Shown: positions 8,489 to 16,880 of the stretch, piece by piece
Layout: each line of letters starts with the position of its first letter
Position numbering within the stretch: the first letter of the stretch is position 1
Assembly (NCBI GenBank): GCA_902825855.1
Contig: CADECW010000066.1
Location: forward strand, 1-41,184
Length of the DNA stretch: 41,184 nucleotides
DNA from: an uncultured Rhodospirillales bacterium
GTDB taxonomy: Bacteria > Pseudomonadota > Alphaproteobacteria > Reyranellales > Reyranellaceae
Direction of reading: 5' to 3'
Translations under genes and position numbers: made by a program
Notes under the pieces: generated by a model
Told to the model about the DNA's origin: nothing
Seen by the model: the letters and a program-made list of their open reading frames with translations, nothing else
Database searches by the model: none

Positions 8489-9556
8489 ATGCGCGCTTGC
8501 CTCCTGGTTGGTTTGGCCACTCTCTGTTGGAACACCAGCTCGGCGCAGTCCCAGCCGCTACGCACGGCCCTTATCATTTCCAACTCGCAGTATGCCGACT
8601 TGCCTCCGTTGCCTCGGTGCACCACTTCGGCCGCGCTCGTGCGCGACAGCTTGAAGGCCAAGGGCTTCGAGGTGGTCGAACGAAGCGACGTCCGGCGGGG
8701 TGAATTCGACGCCGCGATCGGTGCCTTGGCGAAGCGCACCGCGGCGACGCCGCCATCCGTGGCCGTGCTTTACTATTGCGGCTATGCGCGGGAGTTCAAC
8801 GGCCGCCCGTTTCTGTTGCCTGCCGCGGCCAACATCACGCGCGACAACGACGTCCTGACCCAGGGGCTCATCGCCAAGAGCCTGGTCGACAGCCTGGCTC
8901 GCGTCGGCGACAGCTCGGGTGTCGTGGTGATCGACGGCTTCCAGCCGCCGGACACCCCCGCGACCGGACTGGCCAAGCTGGGCGAGCAGGTTCAGCCAGG
9001 CAGTTTCGCCGTCATCGGCGCCAACAACGACGCCGCCGCGCCAGGCCCGACCGCAACGGCACAGGCTTTGCGCGGCCAGCTCACGGGCGAGGAGGTCAGC
9101 CTCGAGAAGTTCGTCGCGGGCATGCGGGCGGAGCTCGGCAAGGGCGGCGCCAATGCGGCCTTCTTCGTTGCCGCGAGCGGCCGCCCCGCCTTCCTGGTCG
9201 GCGGCAAGCCGCCGCCTGCTCCCGCTGCCCCGCCGCCTCCACCGGTGGCGGCGGCACCGCCGGCTCCCGCGCCGGCTCCGACGCCAGCGCCAGCACCAAG
9301 CCCGCCTGCGGCCGCACCTGCGCCGGCACCGCCGCCGCAGCAGGTGATGGTGGACGAGGATCGCATGTCCGATCAGGATCGGCGGCAGGTCCAGGTGATG
9401 CTGGCAACCCTGGGCTACTATTCCGGCCGCATAGACGCCACCTTTGGGCCGGAGACTCGGGCCGCCATCAGGCGGTATCAGTTCGAGATCAAGGCTGAAA
9501 TGACGGGCCGTCTCACCGCAGAGCAGGCGACAAAGCTCGTCAACAGCGTGCGCTGA
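8489..9556 (+). CDS. Exported caspase-fold pseudo-peptidase with C-terminal peptidoglycan-binding domain
   Basis: A 355-residue protein. It has a signal peptide to about NTSSAQ, then a caspase-like (peptidase C14) domain at residues 25-235 (TALIISNSQYADLPPL, then VAVLYYCGYA). A Pro/Ala linker of about 45 residues follows (242-285), then a PG_binding_1 domain at 297-352 (VMLATLGYYSGRIDATFGPE). In active caspase-fold enzymes the first motif ends GHG and the second carries a Cys after a strand of the DxC type. Here they read YYCGYA (95-100) and VIDGFQPP (147-154), so both His and Cys are missing. I chose the ATG at 8489 because it gives a signal peptide. It begins a three-gene forward cluster. 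A non-catalytic binding or scaffold role at the cell wall is inferred. Confidence 0.82.
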   Translation: MRACLLVGLATLCWNTSSAQSQPLRTALIISNSQYADLPPLPRCTTSAALVRDSLKAKGFEVVERSDVRRGEFDAAIGALAKRTAATPPSVAVLYYCGYAREFNGRPFLLPAAANITRDNDVLTQGLIAKSLVDSLARVGDSSGVVVIDGFQPPDTPATGLAKLGEQVQPGSFAVIGANNDAAAPGPTATAQALRGQLTGEEVSLEKFVAGMRAELGKGGANAAFFVAASGRPAFLVGGKPPPAPAAPPPPPVAAAPPAPAPAPTPAPAPSPPAAAPAPAPPPQQVMVDEDRMSDQDRRQVQVMLATLGYYSGRIDATFGPETRAAIRRYQFEIKAEMTGRLTAEQATKLVNSVR

Positions 9557-9593
9557 ACTTCAAGACCAAGCATCAAGACAAGAGGTGGATGCC

Positions 9594-10469
9594 GTGGGCC
9601 TCCGGACGAAATTCAATCTGGTCATGGTCACCGCTTTCCTGGTCGGTCTCGCGGTCGCTACCCTCCTTGCACGGGAGATCACGATCGAGGAAGCCAGGCG
9701 ACAGATGCTGAACGAAGCGAACCTCATCATGCGCAGCGGCACGGCCGTCCGCAGTTACACCCAGAACGAGATCCGGCCGCTCATCGTCGACCAGCTTGCG
9801 GTCCGCTTCCTTCCCCATTCGGTCCCGTCCTACTCGGCGCAGACCGTGCTGCATCAGCTGCAAAAGGATTTTCCCGACTATTCCTACAAGGAGGCGGCCC
9901 TCAACCCGACCAATCCGGCCGACCGCGCCACCAACTGGGAGTCGGACGTCATTCACGCCTTCAAGAACGACCCCAAGCTTGCCGAGTTCGTCGGCCTTCG
10001 CGAGACGGCGACGGGCCCATTCCTGACATTCGCGCGGCCGTTTCGCCTGACAGACAAGGCTTGCCTCGCCTGCCATTCGACCCCGGCTGCCGCGCCGCCG
10101 ACCATGATAGACCTCTACGGCAACAGCAACGGCTTCGGCTGGCAGTTGAACGACGTGATCGGGGCGCAGATCGTCTCGGTGCCGATGAGCGTCGCACTCA
10201 ATCGCGCCAACCGCTCGCTGCTCGCCTTCGCCGGTTCGCTCAGCGCGGTGTTCGTGGTGATGCTGGTGGTTCTGAACGTCCTGATGCATTTCGTCATCCT
10301 GCGGCCGATACAGGAGATCACTGCGCTCGCGCGCGATGTCAGCGCCGGCAAGACCGACGTGCCGGAGTATCCGGTCAAGGGACGCGACGAAATCTCCTCG
10401 CTGGGCCGCTCGTTCAACCTGATGCATCGCAGCCTTCAGAACGCCATGAGGATGCTGGAGGGCACATGA
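9594..10469 (+). CDS. Membrane sensor with DUF3365 haem-type domain and HAMP
   Basis: A 291-residue protein. It has an N-terminal membrane helix (residues 6-26), a periplasmic DUF3365/Tll0287-like domain, a second membrane helix at about 200-228 (SLSAVFVVMLVVLNVLMHFV) and a cytoplasmic HAMP linker (RPIQEITALARDVSAGK, then DEISSLGRSFNLMH). The periplasmic part has the c-type haem motif CLACH (C157, C160, H161), so it probably senses redox state or a diatomic gas. I chose GTG at 9594, with AGAGG 8 nt upstream; GTG at 9585 is an alternative. It has no output domain of its own after HAMP. The Ser/Thr kinase gene begins 22 bp later and is the obvious candidate partner. Confidence 0.87.
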   Translation: MGLRTKFNLVMVTAFLVGLAVATLLAREITIEEARRQMLNEANLIMRSGTAVRSYTQNEIRPLIVDQLAVRFLPHSVPSYSAQTVLHQLQKDFPDYSYKEAALNPTNPADRATNWESDVIHAFKNDPKLAEFVGLRETATGPFLTFARPFRLTDKACLACHSTPAAAPPTMIDLYGNSNGFGWQLNDVIGAQIVSVPMSVALNRANRSLLAFAGSLSAVFVVMLVVLNVLMHFVILRPIQEITALARDVSAGKTDVPEYPVKGRDEISSLGRSFNLMHRSLQNAMRMLEGT

Positions 10470-10491
10470 ACGGTGTTCTGGGGCGGTAGAC

Positions 10492-11928
10492 ATGCAGCCG
10501 CTCCCGCCCAACATCGGCCGCTACGTCGTCGAGGAGCTGGTCGGCGTTGGCGGCATGGGCCAGATCTACAGGGCACACGATCCGGTCCTGCGTCGGACCG
10601 TCGCCATCAAGCTGATCTCGACCAAGCTTATGAGCGGTGCCGACCGCGCCGACTACATAAAGCGCTTCCGGCGCGAGGCCGAGGCCGCCGCCCGCTGCGC
10701 GCATCCGAATATCGTCGCGGTGTATGACTTCGCCCTGCACGAGGAGCAGCCTTACCTGGCGATGGAGTTCGTCTCCGGTCGCAGCCTCCGCCAGCTGCTC
10801 GACGATGCACCGGTCATGGATGTTCCGGACGCCATCGCCATCATCTTTCAGGTCCTCGATGCGCTGACCAGCGCGCACGAGCAGGGCGTGATCCACCAGG
10901 ACATCAAGCCCGGCAACATCATGGTGACGGCCGACAAACGGGTGAAGGTGGGCGATTTTGGCATCTCGAAGCTGATGAACGTGGAGACGACCACCGTTTT
11001 CTCGACGATCGGCACGCCGTCTTACATGTCGCCCGAACAGTGTCGCGGCGACAGCGTCGTCGACGGACGGTCCGATATCTTCTCGGCCGGCGCCACACTC
11101 TTCGAGATGGTCGCCGGCGAACGGGCGTTCCAGGGCCGCAACGTGACCGAGGTCAGTCACCGCATCCAGAACGACAGCCTGCCGCTCCTGCCGGCGCACG
11201 TGCGCAATGCCGCGCCGCGCCTGCAACTGGTGCTAGAGCGCGCCATGGGCAAGCATCCGGCGGATCGCTTCGACACCGGCTCCGACATGGCCGAAGCCCT
11301 GCGCCAGGTGCTGCGGGAGGCGGCATTCGCAACATCGCGAGTCTCGCCAGAGGCCAGAATCACGACGATGATTGCGTCGCCGCGTCCGGACTCGGCCGGG
11401 CGCAAGCCGCCCTCGGCGCTCGATCCCGCACTGCTCAAGACAGTGGAGGAAACGCTCCGGGGCTATGTCGGTCCGGTCGCGCGCGTCCTGGTGCAGACGG
11501 TTGCCGCGCGCGGCCGTTCCGCCGCCGACCTCGTTGCGGAGCTCGCGCAGTCGGTGCCCGACGAGGCCGACCGCGAGCGGTTCCTGCGCGAGACGTCGTC
11601 GCTCGCCCGTATCCGTCGGCCCGCACCGCCGGCAGGCGGCCCACCGCTCAGCGACAGCAGCGGCAGCCGGCGCAGCGGCGGCCCACCGCTCAGCGACAGC
11701 AGCGGCCGCCGCAGCGGCGGCCCAAGTGGCGGCAATGTCAGCCTGCCGGAACAGGAACTCGAGCGGGTACAGGCGGCACTGACCCAGTACGTGGGGCCGA
11801 TCGCGCGGGTGCTGGTGCGGCGAGCGGCTGCCAATGTTTCCTCCGTCGAGCTTCTCTGGCAGGCGCTTGCGACCCACATCGAGCAGCCTGCCGAGCGGGC
11901 CGCCTTCCTGCGGCAGCGGCCGAGCTAG
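10492..11928 (+). CDS. Soluble Ser/Thr protein kinase (Hanks type) with two C-terminal repeat domains
   Basis: A 478-residue protein. The kinase domain at residues 10-275 has the Gly-rich loop GVGGMGQIY (18-26), K40, catalytic IHQDIKPGN (134-142), DFG at 155-157 and the SPEQ activation-segment end. The usual HRD is HQD, so it is a non-RD kinase, though Asp137, Lys139 and Asn142 are present. Two diverged copies of a 57-residue domain follow, at about 310-366 and 418-474, each containing YVGPxARVLV. They are joined by a Gly/Ser/Pro/Arg linker. There is no membrane helix, so it is cytoplasmic. The HAMP-containing haem sensor lies directly upstream and may feed it. The domain repeat may serve dimerisation or docking. 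Confidence 0.92.
   Translation: MQPLPPNIGRYVVEELVGVGGMGQIYRAHDPVLRRTVAIKLISTKLMSGADRADYIKRFRREAEAAARCAHPNIVAVYDFALHEEQPYLAMEFVSGRSLRQLLDDAPVMDVPDAIAIIFQVLDALTSAHEQGVIHQDIKPGNIMVTADKRVKVGDFGISKLMNVETTTVFSTIGTPSYMSPEQCRGDSVVDGRSDIFSAGATLFEMVAGERAFQGRNVTEVSHRIQNDSLPLLPAHVRNAAPRLQLVLERAMGKHPADRFDTGSDMAEALRQVLREAAFATSRVSPEARITTMIASPRPDSAGRKPPSALDPALLKTVEETLRGYVGPVARVLVQTVAARGRSAADLVAELAQSVPDEADRERFLRETSSLARIRRPAPPAGGPPLSDSSGSRRSGGPPLSDSSGRRSGGPSGGNVSLPEQELERVQAALTQYVGPIARVLVRRAAANVSSVELLWQALATHIEQPAERAAFLRQRPS
11635..11706 (+). repeat. Two 30-bp perfect direct repeats inside the kinase linker
   Basis: The bases at 11635-11664 and 11677-11706 are identical, with a 42-bp period. Each encodes GGPPLSDSSG. 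A third partial GGC-rich unit follows. Identical codons rather than just identical residues suggest a recent in-frame duplication, so linker length may vary between strains. Confidence 0.9.
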
Positions 11929-11946
11929 GTAGGTGGAACAAGTCCG

Positions 11947-12954
11947 TCATGCCATGACGATCGCCACGCGTCCGGCAACCGATCGTTCCAGCAGCGCCCG
12001 CATCGCCGCGGCAGCCTGATCGAGCCGGAAGGTGCGGTCGACGTGCGGCCGGCACAGTCCGGCCTCGCACCAGCCGCGGATGCGCTCCATCAAGGCGAAG
12101 GTGCGGTCGGCCTGTTCGAAGCGCGCATCGTGCGGGCTCCACCCGACATAGTAGCCGTAGTTGAAGCCGGTCACGGCGATCGTCTTGACCAGCAGGATGT
12201 TGGCGGGGATCTGGGGGATGGTGCCGCCGGCAAAACCGATCGGGCAGATACGGCTCTCGACCGCCATGCAGCGCAGCGACTGGGCGAAGACCTCGCCGCC
12301 AACCGGATCGTACACCCGGTCGACGCCGCGCCCGCCGGTGAGCTTCAGCACCTCGTCGCGGAAATCCTGGCTCGTGTAGTCGATCACGTGGTCGGCCCCG
12401 CGCGCCTTGGCGAACGCCGTCTTGCGCGCGCCGCCTGCGGTCGCGATCACGGTGGCGCCCAGGATCTTGCCGATCTCGACAGCGGCCATGCCGACACCGC
12501 CTGCCGCTGCGTGCACCAGCAGCGTCTGGCCCTTCTGCACGTCGAGTGCCATCGGCCAGGTAAGCGCGCCACCCGAGGTCGGATAAGAGATCGCAAGCTG
12601 GATCGCCTCGACGAAACCGACGTTCCTCGGCTTGGGGAAGACGTTGACCTCGTGGGCCACAGCCTCCTCGGCAAGCCCACCCCAGTCGAGCACCGCCATC
12701 ACTTCGTCGCCGACCTTCAACCGCTTGCAGTCCGCCGCCACCTCGGTCACCACGCCCGAGACCTCGGTGCCCGGCGCGAAGGGGAAGGGCGGGCGGCGCT
12801 GGTACTTTCCGGCGATCACCAGGGTGGTGGCGAAGCTCACACCCGCTGCCTTGATGCGGATGCGCGCCTGGCCGGGCTGCAGCGATGCCGGCTCGACGTC
12901 TTCGAGCTTCAGGTCCTCGGGAGCGCCCCATTGGCGGCAGATCATCGCTTTCAT
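11947..12954 (-). CDS. NADPH:quinone oxidoreductase-like zinc-independent MDR
   Basis: A 335-residue medium-chain dehydrogenase/reductase of the quinone oxidoreductase group. It has an N-terminal GroES-like domain (residues 1-120) and a Rossmann domain with HAAAGGVGMAAVEIGK. The catalytic-zinc Cys/His set of alcohol dehydrogenases is absent, as expected for this group. The ATG at 12954 overlaps the P450 stop codon as ATGA, which implies translational coupling. The enzyme probably reduces a quinone or an enone using NADPH. Its kinase neighbour is convergent with an 18-bp gap. Confidence 0.9.
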   Translation of the reverse strand: MKAMICRQWGAPEDLKLEDVEPASLQPGQARIRIKAAGVSFATTLVIAGKYQRRPPFPFAPGTEVSGVVTEVAADCKRLKVGDEVMAVLDWGGLAEEAVAHEVNVFPKPRNVGFVEAIQLAISYPTSGGALTWPMALDVQKGQTLLVHAAAGGVGMAAVEIGKILGATVIATAGGARKTAFAKARGADHVIDYTSQDFRDEVLKLTGGRGVDRVYDPVGGEVFAQSLRCMAVESRICPIGFAGGTIPQIPANILLVKTIAVTGFNYGYYVGWSPHDARFEQADRTFALMERIRGWCEAGLCRPHVDRTFRLDQAAAAMRALLERSVAGRVAIVMA

Positions 12955-14174
12955 GGCACGACCGGCAGGCGCTTCACGCCGCGCAGGATCAGCGAATCGT
13001 GCCACTCCGGCTCGCCGCCCTCGAGACGGATCTTGGGCAGGCGCTCAGCCAGCCGGGCGGCGGCGATCTCCGATTCCAGCCGCGCCAGCGGCGCTCCGAG
13101 GCAGAAATGGATACCGTGGCCGAAGGTCAGGTGCGAATTCTGTGCGCGACCGATGTCGAACCGCTCAGGATCGTCGAACGCCTCGGGATCGCGATTGGCC
13201 GAGTTCATGAAGGCAAAGACGCGCTGTCCCTCGCGGATCGTGCGGCCGCCGATCTCGAGGTCGGCCGCCGCGACGCGGGCGAATGCGCCGGAAGGACCGT
13301 CGTAGCGCAGCCATTCCTCGATCGCGCTGCCGGCCATCGAAGGCTTGGCGACCAGGCGTTCCCACTGGTCGCGGTTCTTCATCGAATAGAGGAAGCCGTT
13401 GCCGATCAGGTTGGTCGTGGTCTCGTGGCCGGCGAACAGCAGCAGGATGCAGGTGCCGATGATCTCGTCGGTCGAGAGCGCATCGCGGTCGTCGCGCGCC
13501 AGCACGAGCTGGCTGATCATGTCGGCGGTCGGGTCGGCGGTCCGTGCCTCGACGAGAGCGCGGAAGTAGCCCGACATCGCCTTGGCGCCGGCCTCGGCAC
13601 GCAGGTACTTGTTGCCGGCCACCTGCGCGGTGCCGATGAACAGCGCGATGTCGTCGGACCACACCTTGACGCGTTCCAGATCCTCTCGTGGCACGCCCAG
13701 GAGATCCATGATCACCGAGGCGGGCAGGGGATAGGCGAAGTCGGCGATGAAGTCGACCGGCTCGCCGCGCCTCGCCTTGGCCTCCATGCCGTCGATCAGG
13801 TGGGCGACGATGTCCTCGATGTTGGGCGTGAGATTGGAAACGGCGGTCGGTGTGAAGGCCTTGGTGAACAGTCGGCGCAGGCGGGTGTGATCCGGCGGGT
13901 CGCGGAACACCATCCAATGGTTCAGATAACGCACCAGGCTCTCGATGGAACCCCTCTGGTATTCGGGGTTGGACTTGAAGAAGGGAGTCAGCCGGTCGGC
14001 CGAGATCTGCCGGTTGTTCAGCGCCACCTGCTTCACATCGGCGTAGCGAGTGATGATCCACGCCTTCATGGCCGGCGACCAGTGCACCGGGTCCTCGGCG
14101 CGCAAGCGCGCAAACTCCGGGAACGGATTGGCGTTGGTCGCGGGATTACCGAGATCGAAGACGTAGGCGGCCAT
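12951..14174 (-). CDS. Cytochrome P450 monooxygenase
   Basis: A 407-residue soluble bacterial P450. The haem ligand loop is FGHGIHFCLGAPLARLE, with Cys358; the oxygen-activating I helix reads AGHETTTN; the K-helix ExxR is in EEWLRYDGP. The length is typical of class I bacterial CYPs. The start at 14174 (MAAYVFDLG) has only a weak ribosome-binding site. It is coupled to the downstream quinone oxidoreductase by an ATGA overlap. No ferredoxin or ferredoxin reductase gene is in the window. The substrate is unknown; crotonase neighbours suggest an acyl or terpenoid compound, which is inference. Confidence 0.95.
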   Translation of the reverse strand: MAAYVFDLGNPATNANPFPEFARLRAEDPVHWSPAMKAWIITRYADVKQVALNNRQISADRLTPFFKSNPEYQRGSIESLVRYLNHWMVFRDPPDHTRLRRLFTKAFTPTAVSNLTPNIEDIVAHLIDGMEAKARRGEPVDFIADFAYPLPASVIMDLLGVPREDLERVKVWSDDIALFIGTAQVAGNKYLRAEAGAKAMSGYFRALVEARTADPTADMISQLVLARDDRDALSTDEIIGTCILLLFAGHETTTNLIGNGFLYSMKNRDQWERLVAKPSMAGSAIEEWLRYDGPSGAFARVAAADLEIGGRTIREGQRVFAFMNSANRDPEAFDDPERFDIGRAQNSHLTFGHGIHFCLGAPLARLESEIAAARLAERLPKIRLEGGEPEWHDSLILRGVKRLPVVP

Positions 14175-14230
14175 GACGCGAAGGCTAACGACTATGCTCC
14201 GTCGTGACCATCGAGATGACGGGGGCGACG

Positions 14231-15829
14231 TCAGCCGAGTGCGGCGATGCCAAGCGCCTTGCCGAAGCGGCGACTGCAGTCGAGTGCGTCGCCATATTTG
14301 CGATGCCGTGCCGTGTGATGCGCCGCGGCCAGCAGCAGGCGGCCCTTCATGGGATTCCGGTTCTTGCCGAAATCCTCCAGCATGCAGAGCGCGATTTCCT
14401 GGTTGTGCGGGTCGTTGCCGAGCCGCGAGCAGGCCATGGCGACGGCGCGCACCACCGGAGCGGTATCGAGGCCAACGTCGAGCGCGGCCTGGATCCAGCC
14501 AAGCGCCTTGGGCGAATCGAGCGCCACGCAGGCCGCCTCGACCCGGCTTGCGACCGCTTCGGCGTCGAGGCCTCGGATCGACTGCGTCTCGATACGCGGC
14601 GGCATGAGGTCTCCGGTCAACTTCTGGTGCCAGGCATTCTGGTTGAGATAGGCAGCAGCGAGATAGAGCAGCTTCAGCCGCTGCGGGTGCTCGAACGTGT
14701 CCCAGAACCAGCCCTGCGTGTTGACGTACTCGTAGCAGTGCTGGGGCAGGGAGAAGTTGAGCTCGTCGTGGGTCTCGAGCGCGACCGTCGCGGCACCGAC
14801 CTGGATGGCGTCCAACAGGGCACGCGGGCTCTTGCCGGCCTTCAGCAGCTCCGTCAGGTGAGGCAGGTAGGCGGGCTCGGGCTCGCGAACGATGACCTCG
14901 ATCAACGCCTCGGTCTCCTGGGCGTCGAGCGGCGACTTGTTGTTGGCCAGGATCGCGCGTTCCTGCTCCGTGGTGCCGCCGTAGGGCACGGCATGCAGTT
15001 TCTGGCCCTCGAGATAGACGGTGATTGCGTTGCAGGCGACTTCGTAGAGCGAGTACCAGCGCGGGCCGACGGCGATGTCGAGCGCGCCGGCGTAGAGCAC
15101 GTCGTGCGCGTCGTCCCAGCCGATCGCCTCGCCCAACTCCACGGTGGCGCGGGCGCGGAAGGACTTGTGGCCGGTCGTGTAGGAGCGGTTCTGGAACGAG
15201 CGGTCCTGCACGTCGATCAGACCGGCGAAGCAGAGTTCGGCCAAAGCGGCGCGGCGCTCGGCGGGGTTCTGCATCAGCCCGAGGAACACGCGATAGGCGT
15301 CGACGACGTTGCCGCGATGCACCAGCGTCATCCATTGGCCGAGCCGCTGCTTCAGTGGTCCGTCCAGCGCCAGGGGAAGCTGGTCGGGCCAGTGCACGAC
15401 CGGCGCGGGCGGCGGCCCGTCGGGCATCTGGAAGCCGCGTGAATAGTGGCCTGGCGCCTTGGCGATCTTCTGGTTCCAGATGTCGAGCCCGGTCGGGATG
15501 TACCAGATCGTCTGCGCCAGCGGCAGGCCGGCGGCCGCGCCCGGCAGCATCTTGCTGAGGTTGAGGCTGGCGCGTGCGCTCAGGAGGCAATGGTCGTTGT
15601 TCACGAAGTTGACGTACCCGTCGTCCATGCGCTCGTGATAGGGCACGTGAGTGTAGGGAGCGTGGATGCGCACGGCCTCGCGCAGCATCTCGGCGATCGG
15701 GCGGCCCTCGCGCACCAGGCCATAATAGACCTCGCTCGCGCCCTTCTGGTCACGGGCCAGGACGCGCTCCTCCAGCGTGGCGTAGCGGGAATCGGCGGGA
15801 CGCGATGCGGTGACAGAGTCGGGTGACAT
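14231..15829 (-). CDS. Unrecognised 532-aa soluble protein in the P450 gene run
   Basis: A clear coding region: start at 15829 with GGAGGTTGTCCT upstream, and codon use like its neighbours. I cannot assign a family. There is no signal peptide or membrane helix. The composition is helix-rich, with conserved-looking His/Asp/Asn clusters near the N-terminus (PYTHVPYHERMDDGYVNFVN and the following NDHCLL) and later ALDIAVGPRWYSLYEVACN and GWFWDTFEHPQRLKLLYLAA. The last 130 residues look like repeated helical pairs. His-rich helical proteins of this general look include questin-oxidase-like enzymes, but I see no decisive motif. It is followed by the P450 gene after 56 bp and preceded by a crotonase, so a role in the same oxidative pathway is likely. 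Confidence 0.75.
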   Translation of the reverse strand: MSPDSVTASRPADSRYATLEERVLARDQKGASEVYYGLVREGRPIAEMLREAVRIHAPYTHVPYHERMDDGYVNFVNNDHCLLSARASLNLSKMLPGAAAGLPLAQTIWYIPTGLDIWNQKIAKAPGHYSRGFQMPDGPPPAPVVHWPDQLPLALDGPLKQRLGQWMTLVHRGNVVDAYRVFLGLMQNPAERRAALAELCFAGLIDVQDRSFQNRSYTTGHKSFRARATVELGEAIGWDDAHDVLYAGALDIAVGPRWYSLYEVACNAITVYLEGQKLHAVPYGGTTEQERAILANNKSPLDAQETEALIEVIVREPEPAYLPHLTELLKAGKSPRALLDAIQVGAATVALETHDELNFSLPQHCYEYVNTQGWFWDTFEHPQRLKLLYLAAAYLNQNAWHQKLTGDLMPPRIETQSIRGLDAEAVASRVEAACVALDSPKALGWIQAALDVGLDTAPVVRAVAMACSRLGNDPHNQEIALCMLEDFGKNRNPMKGRLLLAAAHHTARHRKYGDALDCSRRFGKALGIAALG

Positions 15830-15929
15830 CAGGACAACCTCCGCGAGGCGCCATTAAACGCCGGTCGCGGCTGCGTTCCAAGCCGCTATTTCATCGTCGG
15901 TCCGTAGAGTGGTATTGCGAATTGGAACC

Positions 15930-16769
15930 CTATCTCGACCACGGCCCGAACGGCGGCATGTCCTTGCTGGGCTTGAGCGGGAAGGCCGGCGCGCGCTTCT
16001 CGAAAAACGACTTGATACCCTCCTGTGCGTCGGCACCGGCGGCGAGGTAACCGACGCATTGCAGGTCGAGCGTCACCGCGTCGAGCGGATCCTGGGCGCC
16101 CAGCATGCTCCACATCAGTCGGCGGTTCACGGCGGCAGCGACAGCCGAAGACGTCGACGCCGCGAACTTCTTCGCCAACGCCTGTGCTGCCGGCAGCAAG
16201 TCCTCCGGCGCGTGCACCGACCGCACCAGCCCGCCCTTCAACGCTTCTTCCGCGCCGAAGAGCTCGGCCGTCATCACCCATTCCTGCGCCTGCTGCATGC
16301 CGACCAGCCGCGGCAGGAACCAGCACGAGCCCGCCTCCATCGCCATGCCGCGCTTGTTGAACACGAAGCCGATGCGGGCCGCGCTCGACAACAGGCGCAC
16401 GTCCATCGGCAGGCACATTGTGATGCCGACACCGACAGCCGCGCCGTTGATCGCGGCCACGATCGGCTTCAGGCAGTTGAAGATCGCCAAGGTGATCGAA
16501 TCGCGCGCGTCGCGCTTTTGCGGCGCAGTGCCGTCGTTCCATACCTGGAAGGCGCCGCTGCCGCCCGAGATGTCGGCGCCGGCGCAGAAGGCGCGGCCGG
16601 CGCCCGTCACCACGATCGCCCGCACTTCATCCATCGCATTCACGGCATGGAAGAAGTCGATCAATTCCTTGCTCATCACCGTATTGAAGGCATTGAGCTT
16701 GTCGGGCCGGTTCAAGGTCACGGTCATGACGCCGTCCTCGAGGCTGTTGAGCAAGGTCTCGTAGGCCAT
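15930..16769 (-). CDS. Enoyl-CoA hydratase/isomerase (crotonase) family protein
   Basis: A 279-residue crotonase. The oxyanion-hole segments are CAGADISG (residues 62-69) and NGAAVGVGITM (108-118). A Glu at residue 145 (GMAMEAGSCWFLPRLVG) sits where hydratases carry a catalytic Glu. GAGGAGTGC precedes the ATG at 16769. It lies first in a reverse-strand run with the 532-aa protein, P450 and quinone oxidoreductase, with a 100-bp gap to the next gene, and is divergent from a second crotonase. The acyl-CoA substrate is unknown. Confidence 0.92.
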   Translation of the reverse strand: MAYETLLNSLEDGVMTVTLNRPDKLNAFNTVMSKELIDFFHAVNAMDEVRAIVVTGAGRAFCAGADISGGSGAFQVWNDGTAPQKRDARDSITLAIFNCLKPIVAAINGAAVGVGITMCLPMDVRLLSSAARIGFVFNKRGMAMEAGSCWFLPRLVGMQQAQEWVMTAELFGAEEALKGGLVRSVHAPEDLLPAAQALAKKFAASTSSAVAAAVNRRLMWSMLGAQDPLDAVTLDLQCVGYLAAGADAQEGIKSFFEKRAPAFPLKPSKDMPPFGPWSR

Positions 16770-16880
16770 GGCACTCCTCACTTCTCGTTCCGCTGCGCAA
16801 GACCGAATGCCGTTGCGCGACCGCGTGGTTTACGAAACATTCGCCGCAACGCAGCCGATCCGCAATCCTGGAGGAAGTCG

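Noticed and set aside
9210..9345. Proline/alanine-codon tandem repeats, looking like a minisatellite
   Set aside because: Units are irregular and in frame with the coding sequence; this is a flexible linker between two recognised domains.
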